Shown here in pieces: positions 44,419-53,565 of a stretch of 64,000 nucleotides of DNA. The notes below the pieces were generated by a model that saw nothing but the letters and a program-made list of their open reading frames with translations, did no database searches and was not told where the DNA came from. This stretch comes from Xanthobacter oligotrophicus (GTDB taxonomy: Bacteria; Pseudomonadota; Alphaproteobacteria; Rhizobiales; Xanthobacteraceae): positions 62,001 through 126,000 of the forward strand of contig NZ_VTTL01000002.1 in NCBI RefSeq assembly GCF_008364685.1, written 5' to 3'. The stretch's first letter is position 1; every line of letters begins with the position of its first letter. Position numbers and translations under genes: made by a program.

Positions 44419-45176
44419 CCGTTCATTTCATCGGCGCGGGACCGGGCGCGGCGGACCTCATCACCGTGCGCGGGCGCGATCTCATCGCCCGCTGCCCGGT
44501 CTGCCTCTATGCCGGCTCCATCGTGGCGCCCGAACTGCTGGACTACTGCCCGCCCGGCGCCCGCATCGTGGACACCGCCCCCCTCGATCTCGACCGGATC
44601 GAGGCCGAATATGTGCGCGCCTTCGAGGCCGGCGAGGATGTGGCGCGGCTGCATTCCGGCGACCTCTCGGTCTATAGCGCGGTGGCCGAGCAGATGCGCC
44701 GCCTCGACCGGCTTTCCATCCCCTATACGCTCACGCCCGGCGTGCCCGCCTTCGCGGCGGCGGCGGCACTGCTGAAGCGGGAATTCACCGTGCCGGAGGT
44801 GGCGCAGAGCCTCGTCATCACCCGCGTCTCGGGCCGCGCCTCCGCCATGCCGGAAACGGAGAACCTTGCCGCCTTCGCCTCCACGGGAGCGACGCTCGCC
44901 ATCCATCTCGCCATCCACGCCCTCGACCGGGTGGTGGCGGAACTGACGCCGGTGCTCGGCGCCGACTGCCCGGTGGCGGTGGTGTCCAAGGCCTCCTGGC
45001 CGGACGGGCGGGTCGTCACAGGCACCCTTGGCGACATCGCGGCCCAACTTGAGGCCGATCCCATCCCGCGCACGGCGCTCATTTTGGTCGGGCGGGCATT
45101 GGCGGCGCAGGATTTCCGCGAGAGCGCGCTCTACGACACCGCCTATGTCCGCCGCTTTCGCGGGGGCGGGGAATGA
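44415..45176 (+). CDS. cobM: Precorrin-4 C11-methyltransferase CobM
   Basis: A 253-residue SAM-dependent methyltransferase making precorrin-5. The signatures [39 protein letters not shown] and [17 protein letters not shown] are typical. GTG start overlapping the cobE stop. It is convergent with cbiD, the stops being 8 bases apart. Confidence 0.96.
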   Translation: MTVHFIGAGPGAADLITVRGRDLIARCPVCLYAGSIVAPELLDYCPPGARIVDTAPLDLDRIEAEYVRAFEAGEDVARLHSGDLSVYSAVAEQMRRLDRLSIPYTLTPGVPAFAAAAALLKREFTVPEVAQSLVITRVSGRASAMPETENLAAFASTGATLAIHLAIHALDRVVAELTPVLGADCPVAVVSKASWPDGRVVTGTLGDIAAQLEADPIPRTALILVGRALAAQDFRESALYDTAYVRRFRGGGE

Positions 45177-45184
45177 GCGGCCGT

Positions 45185-46315
45185 TCAGGCCTGCGCGGGG
45201 GCGAAGGGCGCGCGACCCATGAGCGTGCCATCGCGGTCGAACACCACGATCTCCAGCGCCACGTCAGCCCGGCCGAGCGCCCGCGCGGCGGTGGCCCAAG
45301 CGGCGCGGGCCACGCAATCGCCCAGCGGGAAGCCCTCGGCGCGGGCGATCAGGAACGCCTCCGCAACCATGTGCGCGGCGCCGATGCGCGCGGAAAGGTC
45401 CGGCCCGGCACCGGCGCCCGACGCAAGGGTGGCAAGGGCATCCATATCGGCGCGGCCGCGCTTGGAGTGGAGATCAAGGAAGCCCTGGCCGAGCTTGGTC
45501 ATCTTGGCGACGCCGCCGGCGACCGTCACCTTCGCCACGGGATGAGCACGCACATATTTCAGCATGCCGCCGACGAAATCGCCCATGTCGATCAGCGCCA
45601 CCTCGTCGAGACCATGGAGCTTCTGCACCGCCTGCTCGGAGGCGTTGCCGGTGGCCCCGGCCACATGGTCCAGCCCCATGGCGCGGGCCACATCGATGCC
45701 GCGATGGATGGAATGGATCCAGGCCGCGCAGGAATAGGGCACGACGATGCCCGTGGTGCCCAGCACCGAGAGCCCGCCGACGATGCCGAGGCGCGGGTTG
45801 AGCGTCTTGAGCGCAAGCCGCGCGCCGTCGTCGATGGAGATTTCCACCTCCGCATCGGCCGCAATGCCCGCCGCCCGCGCCACCTCGGCGATGCCGGCGG
45901 CGATCATGCGGCGCGGCACCGGATTGATGGCCGGTTCACCCGGCGCAATGGGCAGGCCCGGCCGCGTGACCATGCCCACCCCCTCCCCGGCCCGGAAGGT
46001 GACGCCCGCGCCCGCCACCCCGCGCCGCACCGTGGCGCGCACCAGGGCGCCGTGGGTCACGTCCGGGTCATCGCCCGCATCCTTGACGATGCCGGCCATG
46101 GCGCTGTCAGGGCCAAGGTCCTGAACGGCGAGGGCGAAGGCGGGACGGGCGCCGTTGGGCAACTCCACCTCGACAGGATCGGGAAAGGCGCCGGTGACGA
46201 GCGCCGCGAAGGCGGCCTTGGCCGCGCCGGCGGCGCAGGTGCCCGTGGTCCAGCCGCGCTTCAGCGGCCGGTCGGTGGGGGCGCCTTCGGGACCATCGCT
46301 CGGCACGTCGCTCAT
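45185..46315 (-). CDS. cbiD: CbiD, cobalt-precorrin-5B (C1)-methyltransferase type
   Basis: A 376-residue protein with KRGWTTGTCAAGAAKAAFAA near the N-terminus, VTRPGLPIAPGEPAINPVPR, and LGTTGIVVPYSCAAWIHSIH: clear CbiD family. CbiD is the anaerobic-pathway C1-methyltransferase. Here it accompanies oxygen-dependent CobG and presumably replaces CobF (precorrin-6A synthase), which I do not find in this window. On the minus strand, divergent from cobB with 50 bases between starts, so it has separate control. Confidence 0.95.
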   Translation of the reverse strand: MSDVPSDGPEGAPTDRPLKRGWTTGTCAAGAAKAAFAALVTGAFPDPVEVELPNGARPAFALAVQDLGPDSAMAGIVKDAGDDPDVTHGALVRATVRRGVAGAGVTFRAGEGVGMVTRPGLPIAPGEPAINPVPRRMIAAGIAEVARAAGIAADAEVEISIDDGARLALKTLNPRLGIVGGLSVLGTTGIVVPYSCAAWIHSIHRGIDVARAMGLDHVAGATGNASEQAVQKLHGLDEVALIDMGDFVGGMLKYVRAHPVAKVTVAGGVAKMTKLGQGFLDLHSKRGRADMDALATLASGAGAGPDLSARIGAAHMVAEAFLIARAEGFPLGDCVARAAWATAARALGRADVALEIVVFDRDGTLMGRAPFAPAQA

Positions 46316-46365
46316 GACCGCCTTGATAGAGAGGCCAAGCGGACTGCGGAAGGGGGGAGCGGACA

Positions 46366-47682
46366 GTGAACGCCCCCCGCGGCCTCCTCATCGCCGCCCC
46401 GCGCTCCGGCTCGGGCAAGACAACGATCACCCTGGCCCTGCTCGCGGCGCTGGCGCGGCGGGGCGTCGCCGTGCGGGCGGCGAAATCGGGTCCGGACTAT
46501 ATCGACCCCGCCTTCCATGCCGCCGCCACCGGCCGTCCGGGGCTCAATCTCGACAGTTGGGCCATGCCGCCGGCCCTCGTCGATCACCTCGCCTCGACCG
46601 CCGCGCAGGGCGCGGAACTGCTGGTGGCGGAAGGCGCCATGGGCCTGTTCGACGGGGTAGCGACCGAGCCGGGCCGCACCGGGGCGGGGGCCGACATCGC
46701 CGCCCGCCTCGGCCTGCCGGTGCTGCTGGTGCTGGATGTGTCGGGGCAATCCCAGACGGCCGCTGCGGTGCTACGCGGCTTCCTCACCCATGATCCGCGG
46801 GTGCGCATCGCCGGCGTGGTGCTGAACAAGCTCGGCAGCGAGCGGCATACCCGCATGATCCGCGAGGCCATTGCCCCGCTGGGCGTGCCCATCCTTGGAA
46901 CAGTGCCGCGCGAGGCGACCATCGTGCTGCCGGAGCGCCATCTCGGCCTGGTGCAGGCCGGCGAAACCGACGACCTCGCCGCCCGCCTCGCCACCTTGGC
47001 GGATCTCGGCGAGCGCCATCTCGACCTCGACGGTATCCGCGCCGCCGCCGGCCCCCTCGGCCTTGCGGCGGGCGATGCGGACGCGCTGATTGCGCCACCC
47101 GGCCAGAGGATCGCACTGGCGCAGGATGCGGCCTTCAGCTTCATGTATGGCCATCTGCTGGCGGGCTGGCGGGCGCTGGGGGCGGAAATCCGCCTCTTCT
47201 CACCACTCGCCGACGAGGCGCCGGACCCCTCCTGCGACGTGTGCTGGCTGCCCGGCGGCTATCCGGAGCTTCATGCCGGCCGGCTGGCGGCGGCGGGGCG
47301 GTTTCTCGAAGGCACGCGCCGCTTCGCACAGGCAAAGCCGGTGCATGGAGAGTGCGGCGGCTACATGGCCCTCGGGCAGGCGCTCACCGACGCGGACGGG
47401 GCCACCCACCCCATGCTCGGCCTCTTGGACCTCGAGACCAGCTTTGCCCGGCGCAAGATGAACCTCGGCTATCGGGCGGCGCGCCTTCTCGCCCCCTCGC
47501 CCCTCGGGGCGACGGGGGAGACGGTGCGCGGCCACGAGTTCCATTACGCGACCGTGATCACCCGCGGCGGGGATGAGCCCCTTGCCGAGCTATCCGATGC
47601 CGAGGGCCGCCCGCTAGGCGCCGCAGGCAGTCGGCGCGGCCACGTCACGGGCGGCTTTTTCCACGCCATCGCGCGGGGGTGA
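46366..47682 (+). CDS. cobB: Hydrogenobyrinic/cobyrinic acid a,c-diamide synthase
   Basis: A 438-residue glutamine amidotransferase that amidates the a and c side chains before cobalt insertion (aerobic route). N-terminal ATP-binding domain AAPRSGSGKTTITLALL, AAKSGPDYIDPAFH and VAEGAMGLFDG; C-terminal class I glutaminase with PVHGECGGYMALGQ (nucleophile Cys). GTG start with a GGGGGGAGC ribosome-binding region. Divergent from cbiD; convergent with the small membrane protein, 12 bases apart. Confidence 0.95.
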   Translation: MNAPRGLLIAAPRSGSGKTTITLALLAALARRGVAVRAAKSGPDYIDPAFHAAATGRPGLNLDSWAMPPALVDHLASTAAQGAELLVAEGAMGLFDGVATEPGRTGAGADIAARLGLPVLLVLDVSGQSQTAAAVLRGFLTHDPRVRIAGVVLNKLGSERHTRMIREAIAPLGVPILGTVPREATIVLPERHLGLVQAGETDDLAARLATLADLGERHLDLDGIRAAAGPLGLAAGDADALIAPPGQRIALAQDAAFSFMYGHLLAGWRALGAEIRLFSPLADEAPDPSCDVCWLPGGYPELHAGRLAAAGRFLEGTRRFAQAKPVHGECGGYMALGQALTDADGATHPMLGLLDLETSFARRKMNLGYRAARLLAPSPLGATGETVRGHEFHYATVITRGGDEPLAELSDAEGRPLGAAGSRRGHVTGGFFHAIARG

Positions 47683-47694
47683 CGCGCGCGCTCT

Positions 47695-47901
47695 TCAGGC
47701 CTGCCTGATGGTGACGGCAAGGATACGCTTGGCCACCACATATGCCGCTGGAATGGCGACGACCGCGCCGATGGCGGCGGCGATGGGAATGAGCTGCATG
47801 CCCTGCCCCGCCAGGGACGGCATGGCCAGCACAAACAGGATGGCCGCGCCGGCAAAGGTGGTGCCGAGAACGAGCCAGACGAGAATCGCAATCTTGAGCA
47901 T
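47695..47901 (-). CDS. Small two-helix membrane protein
   Basis: A 68-residue protein made almost entirely of two membrane helices, LKIAILVWLVLGTTFAGAAIL and LIPIAAAIGAVVAIPAAYVVA, separated by a short Gly/Gln loop, with Lys/Arg at the C-terminal end. ATG 47901 was chosen because the hydrophobic helix starts directly there; the upstream open frame to 48000 is hydrophilic. No family name is offered. The role is unknown. Confidence 0.7.
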   Translation of the reverse strand: MLKIAILVWLVLGTTFAGAAILFVLAMPSLAGQGMQLIPIAAAIGAVVAIPAAYVVAKRILAVTIRQA

Positions 47902-48101
47902 GATAGGGCTCCCACAGCAGACGCCCCCTTCATACGTCCTTCCGTTGGGTCCGCTTTTGACGCCGATCAACTGTGAATGAGGCCGTCGCGTCGCATGCAT
48001 TCACTGCATGACGGGGACCGGCTTTTGCGGGTTATAGTCGCTTCCGCAGGCGCGCCGCCGGGCGCCGGAAGGGCGCGCCGCCGATCCCCGGGAGGGACGT
48101 C

Positions 48102-48323
48102 ATGCAGTGCCAGTTCAAGGAAGACGACTTCCGTGCTGCCATCCTCGACATCGTCAGCCACAAGGATGGGCAGGCCATCATCATCCAGGTGATTGGTGGA
48201 AACACCCTCACCGGCTTCGCGCCCCTGAGTGTGGGCCGGGATTATCTCAGGTGCCAGGTGGCCGCCGGGACGGGACAGAAGGAACAGGTGGTTCCCTTCC
48301 ACTCCATCACCTGCGTGCGCTGA
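48102..48323 (+). CDS. Small hypothetical protein
   Basis: A 73-residue soluble protein beginning MQCQFKEDDFRAAILDIV and containing GQAIIIQVIGGNTLTGFAPL, which looks like a small beta-rich fold. ATG 48102 has GGGAGGGACG in front, a strong ribosome-binding site. No motif recognised. It is flanked by non-coding DNA, so it is its own unit. Confidence 0.6.
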   Translation: MQCQFKEDDFRAAILDIVSHKDGQAIIIQVIGGNTLTGFAPLSVGRDYLRCQVAAGTGQKEQVVPFHSITCVR

Positions 48324-48454
48324 GGCGTGCATGCGTTGAAATCGGGCGTGCGCTGAGGCGTCGCCCCTGTCACGCTGGCCGCGCCGTCCTATATCGTATA
48401 TCCAACGCAGGCGTTTGATCGCCCCGGCCCTTCATGCCCCTCAGGAGCCTTCCC

Positions 48455-49933
48455 ATGGCAGCACCCCAGCCCCTTTCCCGTTCCGCAACCGCACAGTTCG
48501 CGCTTCTGCGCGACAAGATGCTGATCGGCGGCGCCTGGGTGGATGCGGATTCCGGCGCCACCATCGAGGTCAACAATCCGGCCACCGGAGCGATCATCGG
48601 CACCATCCCGAAGGCCGGCGCCGCCGAGACCCGCCGCGCCATCGAGGCCGCCTCGGAGGCCTTCAAGACCTGGCGCGCCACCACCGCCGCCGAGCGCGCG
48701 GTGAAGCTGCACAAGCTCGCCGACCTCATCACCCAGAATGCGGATGAGCTTGCCGCCATCCTCACCACCGAGCAGGGCAAGCCGCTGGCCGAGGCCAAGG
48801 GCGAGATCGGCGCTTCCGCCGGCTATGTGCGCTGGTTCGCGGAAGAGGCCCGCCGCCTCTATGGCGACGTGATCCCCTCGCCCTGGGGCAATCGCCGCAT
48901 CCTCGTCACCAAGGAGCCGGTGGGCGTGGTGGCGGCGGTGACGCCGTGGAACTTCCCCTCCTCCATGCTGTCGCGCAAGATCGGCGCGGCGCTGGCGGCG
49001 GGCTGCACGGTGGTCGCCAAGCCCTCCGAGCTGACACCCTATTCGGGCCTCGCCTGGGGCGTGCTGGCCGAGATGGCCGGCATCCCGGCGGGCGTGGTCA
49101 ACATCGTGGTGGGCGAGGCCCCCGCCATCGGCGGCGAGATGACCTCCAACCCGCTGGTGAAGAAGGTGACCTTCACCGGCTCCACCCCCGTGGGCAAGCT
49201 GCTTATGAAGCAGTCCGCCGACACCATGAAGAAGATCTCCATGGAGCTGGGCGGCAACGCGCCGTTCCTGGTGTTCGATGACGCCGACCTCGACCTCGCG
49301 GTGGAGCAGGCCATTGCCTCCAAGTTCCGCAACGTGGGCCAGACCTGCGTATGCGCCAACCGCTTCTATGTGCAGGCCGGAATCTATGACGCCTTCGCCG
49401 CCAGGTTCGCCGAAGCCTCGAAGAAGCTGAAGGTGGGCAACGGCCTGGACGAGGGCGTGGTGGCCGGCCCGCTCATCGACGACCGCGCGCTGGCCAAGGT
49501 GGAGCGCCTGCTGAAGGACGCCCTCGACAAGGGCGCCACCGTGCTCACCGGCGGCAAGCAACCGGCGATCGGCGGCACCTTCTTCGAGCCCACGGTGCTG
49601 GCCGGTGCCACCCAGGACATGGCGTTCGCCCGCGACGAGATCTTCGGCCCGCTGGCCCCGCTGTTCAAGTTCGAGACCGAGGAGCAGGCCGTGTCCTACG
49701 CCAACGACACGGAATACGGCCTCGCCTGCTATTTCTTCACCAAGGACCTCGGGCGCGCCTTCCGGGTGGCGGAAAAGCTCGAATATGGCCAGGTGGGCAT
49801 CAATGCCGGCGTCATCACCACCGAGGTGGCACCCTTCGGCGGCGTGAAAGAGAGCGGCATGGGCCGCGAAGGCTCCAAGTACGGCTGCGACGACTATCTG
49901 AACATCAAGTACATGTGCGTCGGCGGGCTCTAG
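48455..49933 (+). CDS. gabD: NAD(P)-dependent succinate-semialdehyde dehydrogenase
   Basis: A 492-residue aldehyde dehydrogenase of the succinate-semialdehyde type that oxidises succinate semialdehyde to succinate, as in GABA breakdown. Active-site segments VTPWNFPSSMLSRKIG, FTGSTPVGKLLM, MELGGNAPFLVFDDADLD and NVGQTCVCANRF (catalytic Cys) are intact, and the C-terminal INAGVITTEVAPFGGVKESG is typical of GabD. ATG 48455 follows CAGGAGCC. No gabT is adjacent. Two palindromes and a terminator directly follow the stop. Confidence 0.93.
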   Translation: MAAPQPLSRSATAQFALLRDKMLIGGAWVDADSGATIEVNNPATGAIIGTIPKAGAAETRRAIEAASEAFKTWRATTAAERAVKLHKLADLITQNADELAAILTTEQGKPLAEAKGEIGASAGYVRWFAEEARRLYGDVIPSPWGNRRILVTKEPVGVVAAVTPWNFPSSMLSRKIGAALAAGCTVVAKPSELTPYSGLAWGVLAEMAGIPAGVVNIVVGEAPAIGGEMTSNPLVKKVTFTGSTPVGKLLMKQSADTMKKISMELGGNAPFLVFDDADLDLAVEQAIASKFRNVGQTCVCANRFYVQAGIYDAFAARFAEASKKLKVGNGLDEGVVAGPLIDDRALAKVERLLKDALDKGATVLTGGKQPAIGGTFFEPTVLAGATQDMAFARDEIFGPLAPLFKFETEEQAVSYANDTEYGLACYFFTKDLGRAFRVAEKLEYGQVGINAGVITTEVAPFGGVKESGMGREGSKYGCDDYLNIKYMCVGGL

Positions 49934-49984
49934 AGCACGCGCCGATCAGATTGCATCGCAATCTGATCGGATAACGCGTTCTCT
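49932..49984. repeat. REP-like palindrome 1 after gabD
   Basis: Core CCGATCAGATTGC-ATC-GCAATCTGATCGG is a perfect 13-bp stem, and an outer arm AGAGCACGCG matches CGCGTTCTCT with one mismatch. The gabD TAG stop lies inside its first bases. Palindromes of this kind are dispersed in many Hyphomicrobiales genomes. Confidence 0.75.
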
Positions 49985-49995
49985 TTCCTTAGGTT

Positions 49996-50047
49996 CAGAG
50001 GGCGATTCACCGAGCAAATTGATTCAATTTGCTCGGATCGGGCTCTG
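49996..50047. repeat. REP-like palindrome 2 after gabD
   Basis: Core CCGAGCAAATTGA-TTC-AATTTGCTCGG has a 12-bp stem; outer arm CAGAGGGCGAT matches ATCGGGCTCTG imperfectly. Same nested design as the preceding element, but different sequence, 11 bases away. Confidence 0.7.
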
Positions 50048-50055
50048 AGCCGGCC

Positions 50056-50087
50056 AAACCCCGGGGCGGTCCACCGCCCCGGGGTTT
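50056..50087. terminator. Very strong GC hairpin, probable bidirectional terminator
   Basis: AAACCCCGGGGCGG and CCGCCCCGGGGTTT form a perfect 14-bp stem with loop TCCA, ending in AAA/TTT on both strands. It separates gabD from the convergent AhpD-family gene. Confidence 0.75.
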
Positions 50088-50093
50088 CCCGCA

Positions 50094-50552
50094 TCAGGCC
50101 GGCGGCGCGAAGCGCAGCGCGATGCCGATGCGGTTCCACGCATTGATGGAGGCGATGGTCACCGTCAGGAAGACCGCCTCGTCCTCCGAGAATTCCTTCA
50201 GCAGCGCCGTCCAGGCCGCGTCGGAGGCCGCTTCCGCCTCAAGCAGCGTCAGCTCTTCCGCATAGGCCAGCGCCGCCCGCTCCCGCGCCGAGAACAGCGG
50301 CGCATCCCGCCATGCCGCGAGCAGGTCCAATTTGTCCTGCGACACGCCGGCCTTGCGCGCCACGCCGAGATGGAACTTCAGGCAGAAGGCGCAGCCGTTG
50401 ATCTGGGAGGCGCGCAGCTTCACCAGCTCCGTCAGCCCCTTGTCGAGGCCAAAGGCGTCCACCGCCTTGGTGAGGGCGGACAGGCCGGCATAGACATCAG
50501 GGGCACGCTCGGTGAAGGCCTTGTAGGTGGGGCGGGACTGAGTGTCGGTCAC
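50094..50552 (-). CDS. Carboxymuconolactone decarboxylase/AhpD-family protein
   Basis: A 152-residue alkylhydroperoxidase-like protein with the redox motif CAFCLKFHLGVARKAG near residues 52-67 (CxxC with downstream His), the AhpD pattern. These proteins act as peroxidases or redox partners; the exact role is unknown. GTG 50552 has AAGGAAG upstream; the open frame beyond it is the 3' part of the neighbouring transporter in another frame. It begins 38 bases after the ABC permease stop, in the same direction. Confidence 0.88.
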   Translation of the reverse strand: MTDTQSRPTYKAFTERAPDVYAGLSALTKAVDAFGLDKGLTELVKLRASQINGCAFCLKFHLGVARKAGVSQDKLDLLAAWRDAPLFSARERAALAYAEELTLLEAEAASDAAWTALLKEFSEDEAVFLTVTIASINAWNRIGIALRFAPPA

Positions 50553-50590
50553 GCGGCTTCCTTTCGGTTCGCAAATCGCAGGGTCCGCTG

Positions 50591-51352
50591 TCAGCTCTTC
50601 AGCCGGTAGCCGGTGCGGAACATCCAGCGCACGGTGACGAGGCAAACGATGAGGAAGACGAGCGTCATGGCGAAGCTCACCTCCACCCGCACGTCCGAAT
50701 GACCGAAGAAGCTCCAGCGGAAGCCGGACACCAGATAGACCACCGGGTTGAACAGGGTCACCGTCCGCCACACCGGGGGCAGCATGTCCAGCGAATAGAA
50801 GGTGCCGCCGAGGAAGGTCAGCGGCGTGATCACCAGCATGGGGATGAGTTGCAGACGCTCGAACCCGTCCGCCCAGATGCCGATGATGAAGCCGAACAGG
50901 GAGAAGGTGACCGCCGTGAGCACCAGGAAGCCCAGCACCCAGAACGGATGGCGGATCTCCAGCGGCACGAACAGCGAGGCGGTGGCGAGGATGATCAGCC
51001 CCAGCACCGTGGACTTGGTAGCCGCCGCCCCCACATAGCCCGCCACGATCTCGAACGGCGAGACCGGCGCCGACAGCAGCTCGTAGATGGTGCCGGTGAA
51101 GCGCGGGAAGTAGATGGCAAACGCCGCGTTGCTGATGGACTGGGTGAGCAGCGTCAGCATCATCAGCCCCGGCACGATGAAAGCGCCGTAGGCGACGCCC
51201 CCAACCTCCGCCATGCGCGGGCCGATGGCCGAGCCGAACACCACGAAATAGAGCGAGGTGGACAACACCGGCGAGACCACGCTCTGCCCCAGCGTGCGCC
51301 GGGTGCGGTTCATCTCGAAGCCGTAGATGGCGCCAATAGCTTGCAGGTTCAC
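50591..51352 (-). CDS. ABC-2 type exporter permease
   Basis: A 253-residue permease with six membrane helices in the ABC2 pattern ([48 protein letters not shown]). The segment [12 protein letters not shown] near the C-terminus and the overall likeness to NodJ/YadH point to export of a polysaccharide, lipid or drug. GTG start overlaps the ATPase stop (GTGA). Substrate unknown. Confidence 0.9.
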   Translation of the reverse strand: MNLQAIGAIYGFEMNRTRRTLGQSVVSPVLSTSLYFVVFGSAIGPRMAEVGGVAYGAFIVPGLMMLTLLTQSISNAAFAIYFPRFTGTIYELLSAPVSPFEIVAGYVGAAATKSTVLGLIILATASLFVPLEIRHPFWVLGFLVLTAVTFSLFGFIIGIWADGFERLQLIPMLVITPLTFLGGTFYSLDMLPPVWRTVTLFNPVVYLVSGFRWSFFGHSDVRVEVSFAMTLVFLIVCLVTVRWMFRTGYRLKS

Positions 51353-52338
51353 GGGGCGCGCCTCACCAGGCTCACGAAGATGTCTTCGAGGGAGCTTTGC
51401 TCCGTGTGGAGGTCCTTGAAGGCGATGCCCTCGGACGACAAGGCGGCGAGCAGGCCGGCGATGGAGAGCCCGTCGTCGTCCCCCTCGCGGTTGGTCGCGT
51501 AGGTGTAGGTGAGACGGGTGCCGTCGTCCGAAAGGGCGAGGCCGAAGTCCGCCAGCGCCTGCGGCAGGGCGGCCAGCGGCGCGGTCAGCTCGACGGTGAG
51601 CTGCTTCTTGCCCAGCTTGCGCATGAGCGTCGCCTTCTCCTCCACCAGGATCAGCTCGCCCTTGGCGATCACCCCCACCCGGTCGGCCATCTCCTCGGCC
51701 TCCTCCAGGTAATGGGTGGTGAGGATTATGGTGACGCCCTCGTCGCGCAGCTCGCGCACGAGGCGCCACATGTCGCGGCGCAATTCCACGTCCACGCCGG
51801 CGGACGGTTCGTCGAGGAACAGCACCTCGGGCTCGTGCGACAGCGCCTTGGCGATGAGGACGCGCCGCTTCATGCCGCCCGAGAGCGTCATGATGCGGGC
51901 ATCCTTCTTGTCCCACAGGGACAGGCTGCGCAGCACCTTCTCGATATGGGCCGGGTTCGCCTTCCGGCCGAACAGGCCGCGCGAGAAGCTGACCGTGGCC
52001 CAGACGCTCTCGAACGAATCGGTGGTCAGCTCCTGCGGCACCAGACCAATGCGGGAGCGCGCGGCGCGATAGTCCGCGACGATATCGTACCCTGCAACCT
52101 CCACCTTGCCGGCGGTGGCGTTCACGAGGCCGCAGATGATGGAGATGAGGGTGGTCTTGCCCGCGCCATTGGGTCCGAGCAGGGCGAAGATCTCGCCGCG
52201 CCGGATGTCGAGGCTGACATCCTTCAGGGCAACGTGGCCGGTCGCATAGGTCTTGCCGAGGCCGGAAACGGTGATGACGCTGGTGGAAGCGCCGGGGGTG
52301 GCGATCATGGAAGAGTCGCGGGTCGCAGAAGCGCTCAT
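51349..52338 (-). CDS. ABC exporter ATP-binding protein
   Basis: A 329-residue ATPase: Walker [14 protein letters not shown]-loop [14 protein letters not shown], signature [19 protein letters not shown], Walker [14 protein letters not shown]-loop [14 protein letters not shown], then a C-terminal regulatory domain of about 90 residues. It is of the DrrA/YadG/CcmA-like group and partners the permease downstream. Start ATG 52338. Confidence 0.95.
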   Translation of the reverse strand: MSASATRDSSMIATPGASTSVITVSGLGKTYATGHVALKDVSLDIRRGEIFALLGPNGAGKTTLISIICGLVNATAGKVEVAGYDIVADYRAARSRIGLVPQELTTDSFESVWATVSFSRGLFGRKANPAHIEKVLRSLSLWDKKDARIMTLSGGMKRRVLIAKALSHEPEVLFLDEPSAGVDVELRRDMWRLVRELRDEGVTIILTTHYLEEAEEMADRVGVIAKGELILVEEKATLMRKLGKKQLTVELTAPLAALPQALADFGLALSDDGTRLTYTYATNREGDDDGLSIAGLLAALSSEGIAFKDLHTEQSSLEDIFVSLVRRAP

Positions 52339-52413
52339 GGGGGCGCTTTAGACCACGTCACGGCGGCGGCGGGAAGCCCCGCCGCCTGCCCCTCACGCAT
52401 ACGCGCAGGCGGC

Positions 52414-53400
52414 TCAGGCGCCCTGGATGGCGCTGAGGCGCCAGGCGCCGCCACGCCCGCCCGTCGGCCCGCCGATGCGATCGCGCACGAAGGTCCACAC
52501 CTCGGTGCTTTCCCCGATGCCCGCGGCATCACCGGAGACGACCTTGCCGCTCGCGCGGTCCAGCATCACGTCGCGGCTGGCAAAGCGCATGGCAACGGTG
52601 GCGTACTCGCGATTGCCCTCCCGCCACGCCTCGGCCACGTCGCCCTGAAGCAGCTTCACGTCGGAGACCTGGTTGCGCAGCCCGCGCTCGGCATTCTCCC
52701 GCAGTTCGTCGGCGAGGTAGCCGAACATCTCCGGGGTGGTATTGGCGCGAAGCTCCGCCTGGTCCTCGCGGCTCACGGCACCCTGGATGATGCCGAGCAG
52801 GCGCTCGAAGACATCGAGGTCGGCCGGGGTGACGCCGATCTCGTCCTGCACGCCGGGCGGACGCCCGCTTCCGGCCGGCGGCGCGCTGACGGCGCGCCAG
52901 TCGCCGGGCACAGCGGGACGGGGTCCGCCAGAGCCTGCGCCAGTACCAACCCCCGCGCCGGCGGGAACCGGCTGGGAGCGGCGCAGCAGGCGCATGACCA
53001 GCATCACGCCGGCCACGACGAGGCCGACCTGAAGCAGCAGGCCCAGGATGCCGGCAAGCCCGCCGAGCCCCTGGCCCATCAGCATGCCGATGAGACCGCC
53101 GATGAGCAGGCCGCGCATGAGCGAGCCGGCGAAGCCATTGCCGAACATGGAGGGACGCTGAGCGGCCGCCTGGGGCCGGGCCGCGCTGGAGGGCGCCGTC
53201 TGCGGCGAAGTGGTGGAGCGCTGCACTGGCGCCACCGTCCCTGGCGTCGTGGGAGTCGAGGCCGGGGTCTGGTAGGTCCGGGTTCCCCGGCTGCCGAAGG
53301 AGCCGCCTTGGCGCGCGTCCGCATGGTCCGCGGCGACGAGGGTCAGCGCGCCCGCGACGGCCAGCGCCGCCAGAAGCGTCCCTTTGCGAAACATGGACAT
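52414..53400 (-). CDS. Tim44-like domain protein, secreted/membrane-bound
   Basis: A 328-residue protein. Residues 1-30 form a signal-like segment (MSMFRKGTLLAALAVAGALT), then a Thr/Pro/Ala/Gln-rich linker, a membrane helix (GLLLQVGLVVAGVMLVMRLL), a proline/glycine linker, and a C-terminal Tim44-like domain (VFERLLGIIQGAVSREDQAE then TTPEMFGYLADEL and VWTFVRDR). Bacterial members (TimA-like) are associated with the inner membrane; their role is poorly known. The start is ATG 53400 or 53394 (both in MSM). Divergent from the secreted protein at 53566. Confidence 0.85.
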   Translation of the reverse strand: MSMFRKGTLLAALAVAGALTLVAADHADARQGGSFGSRGTRTYQTPASTPTTPGTVAPVQRSTTSPQTAPSSAARPQAAAQRPSMFGNGFAGSLMRGLLIGGLIGMLMGQGLGGLAGILGLLLQVGLVVAGVMLVMRLLRRSQPVPAGAGVGTGAGSGGPRPAVPGDWRAVSAPPAGSGRPPGVQDEIGVTPADLDVFERLLGIIQGAVSREDQAELRANTTPEMFGYLADELRENAERGLRNQVSDVKLLQGDVAEAWREGNREYATVAMRFASRDVMLDRASGKVVSGDAAGIGESTEVWTFVRDRIGGPTGGRGGAWRLSAIQGA

Positions 53401-53565
53401 TCCGATCAGATCCTCCCCGACGCTGGGCAAATGCCGCAACGTCACATGCGCATTCATATAGGAGGGGCAGCGCCGATTGCGAGGGCCTCGGCGTCACGTT
53501 TGCCACGTGAGCGCGCGCTGATATGGTCGCCCCGCCTGCCGCGCCGTCGCTTCCCGGAGCCCCCG

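Noticed and set aside
48380-48425. TATATCGTATAT-like AT-rich segment upstream of gabD as an operator
   Set aside because: The dyad is imperfect and the segment is too short to separate from a plain promoter element.
51397-53565. Long upstream extension of the secreted-protein open frame
   Set aside because: The extension is antisense to the ABC ATPase and Tim44-like genes; the signal peptide starts at 53566.
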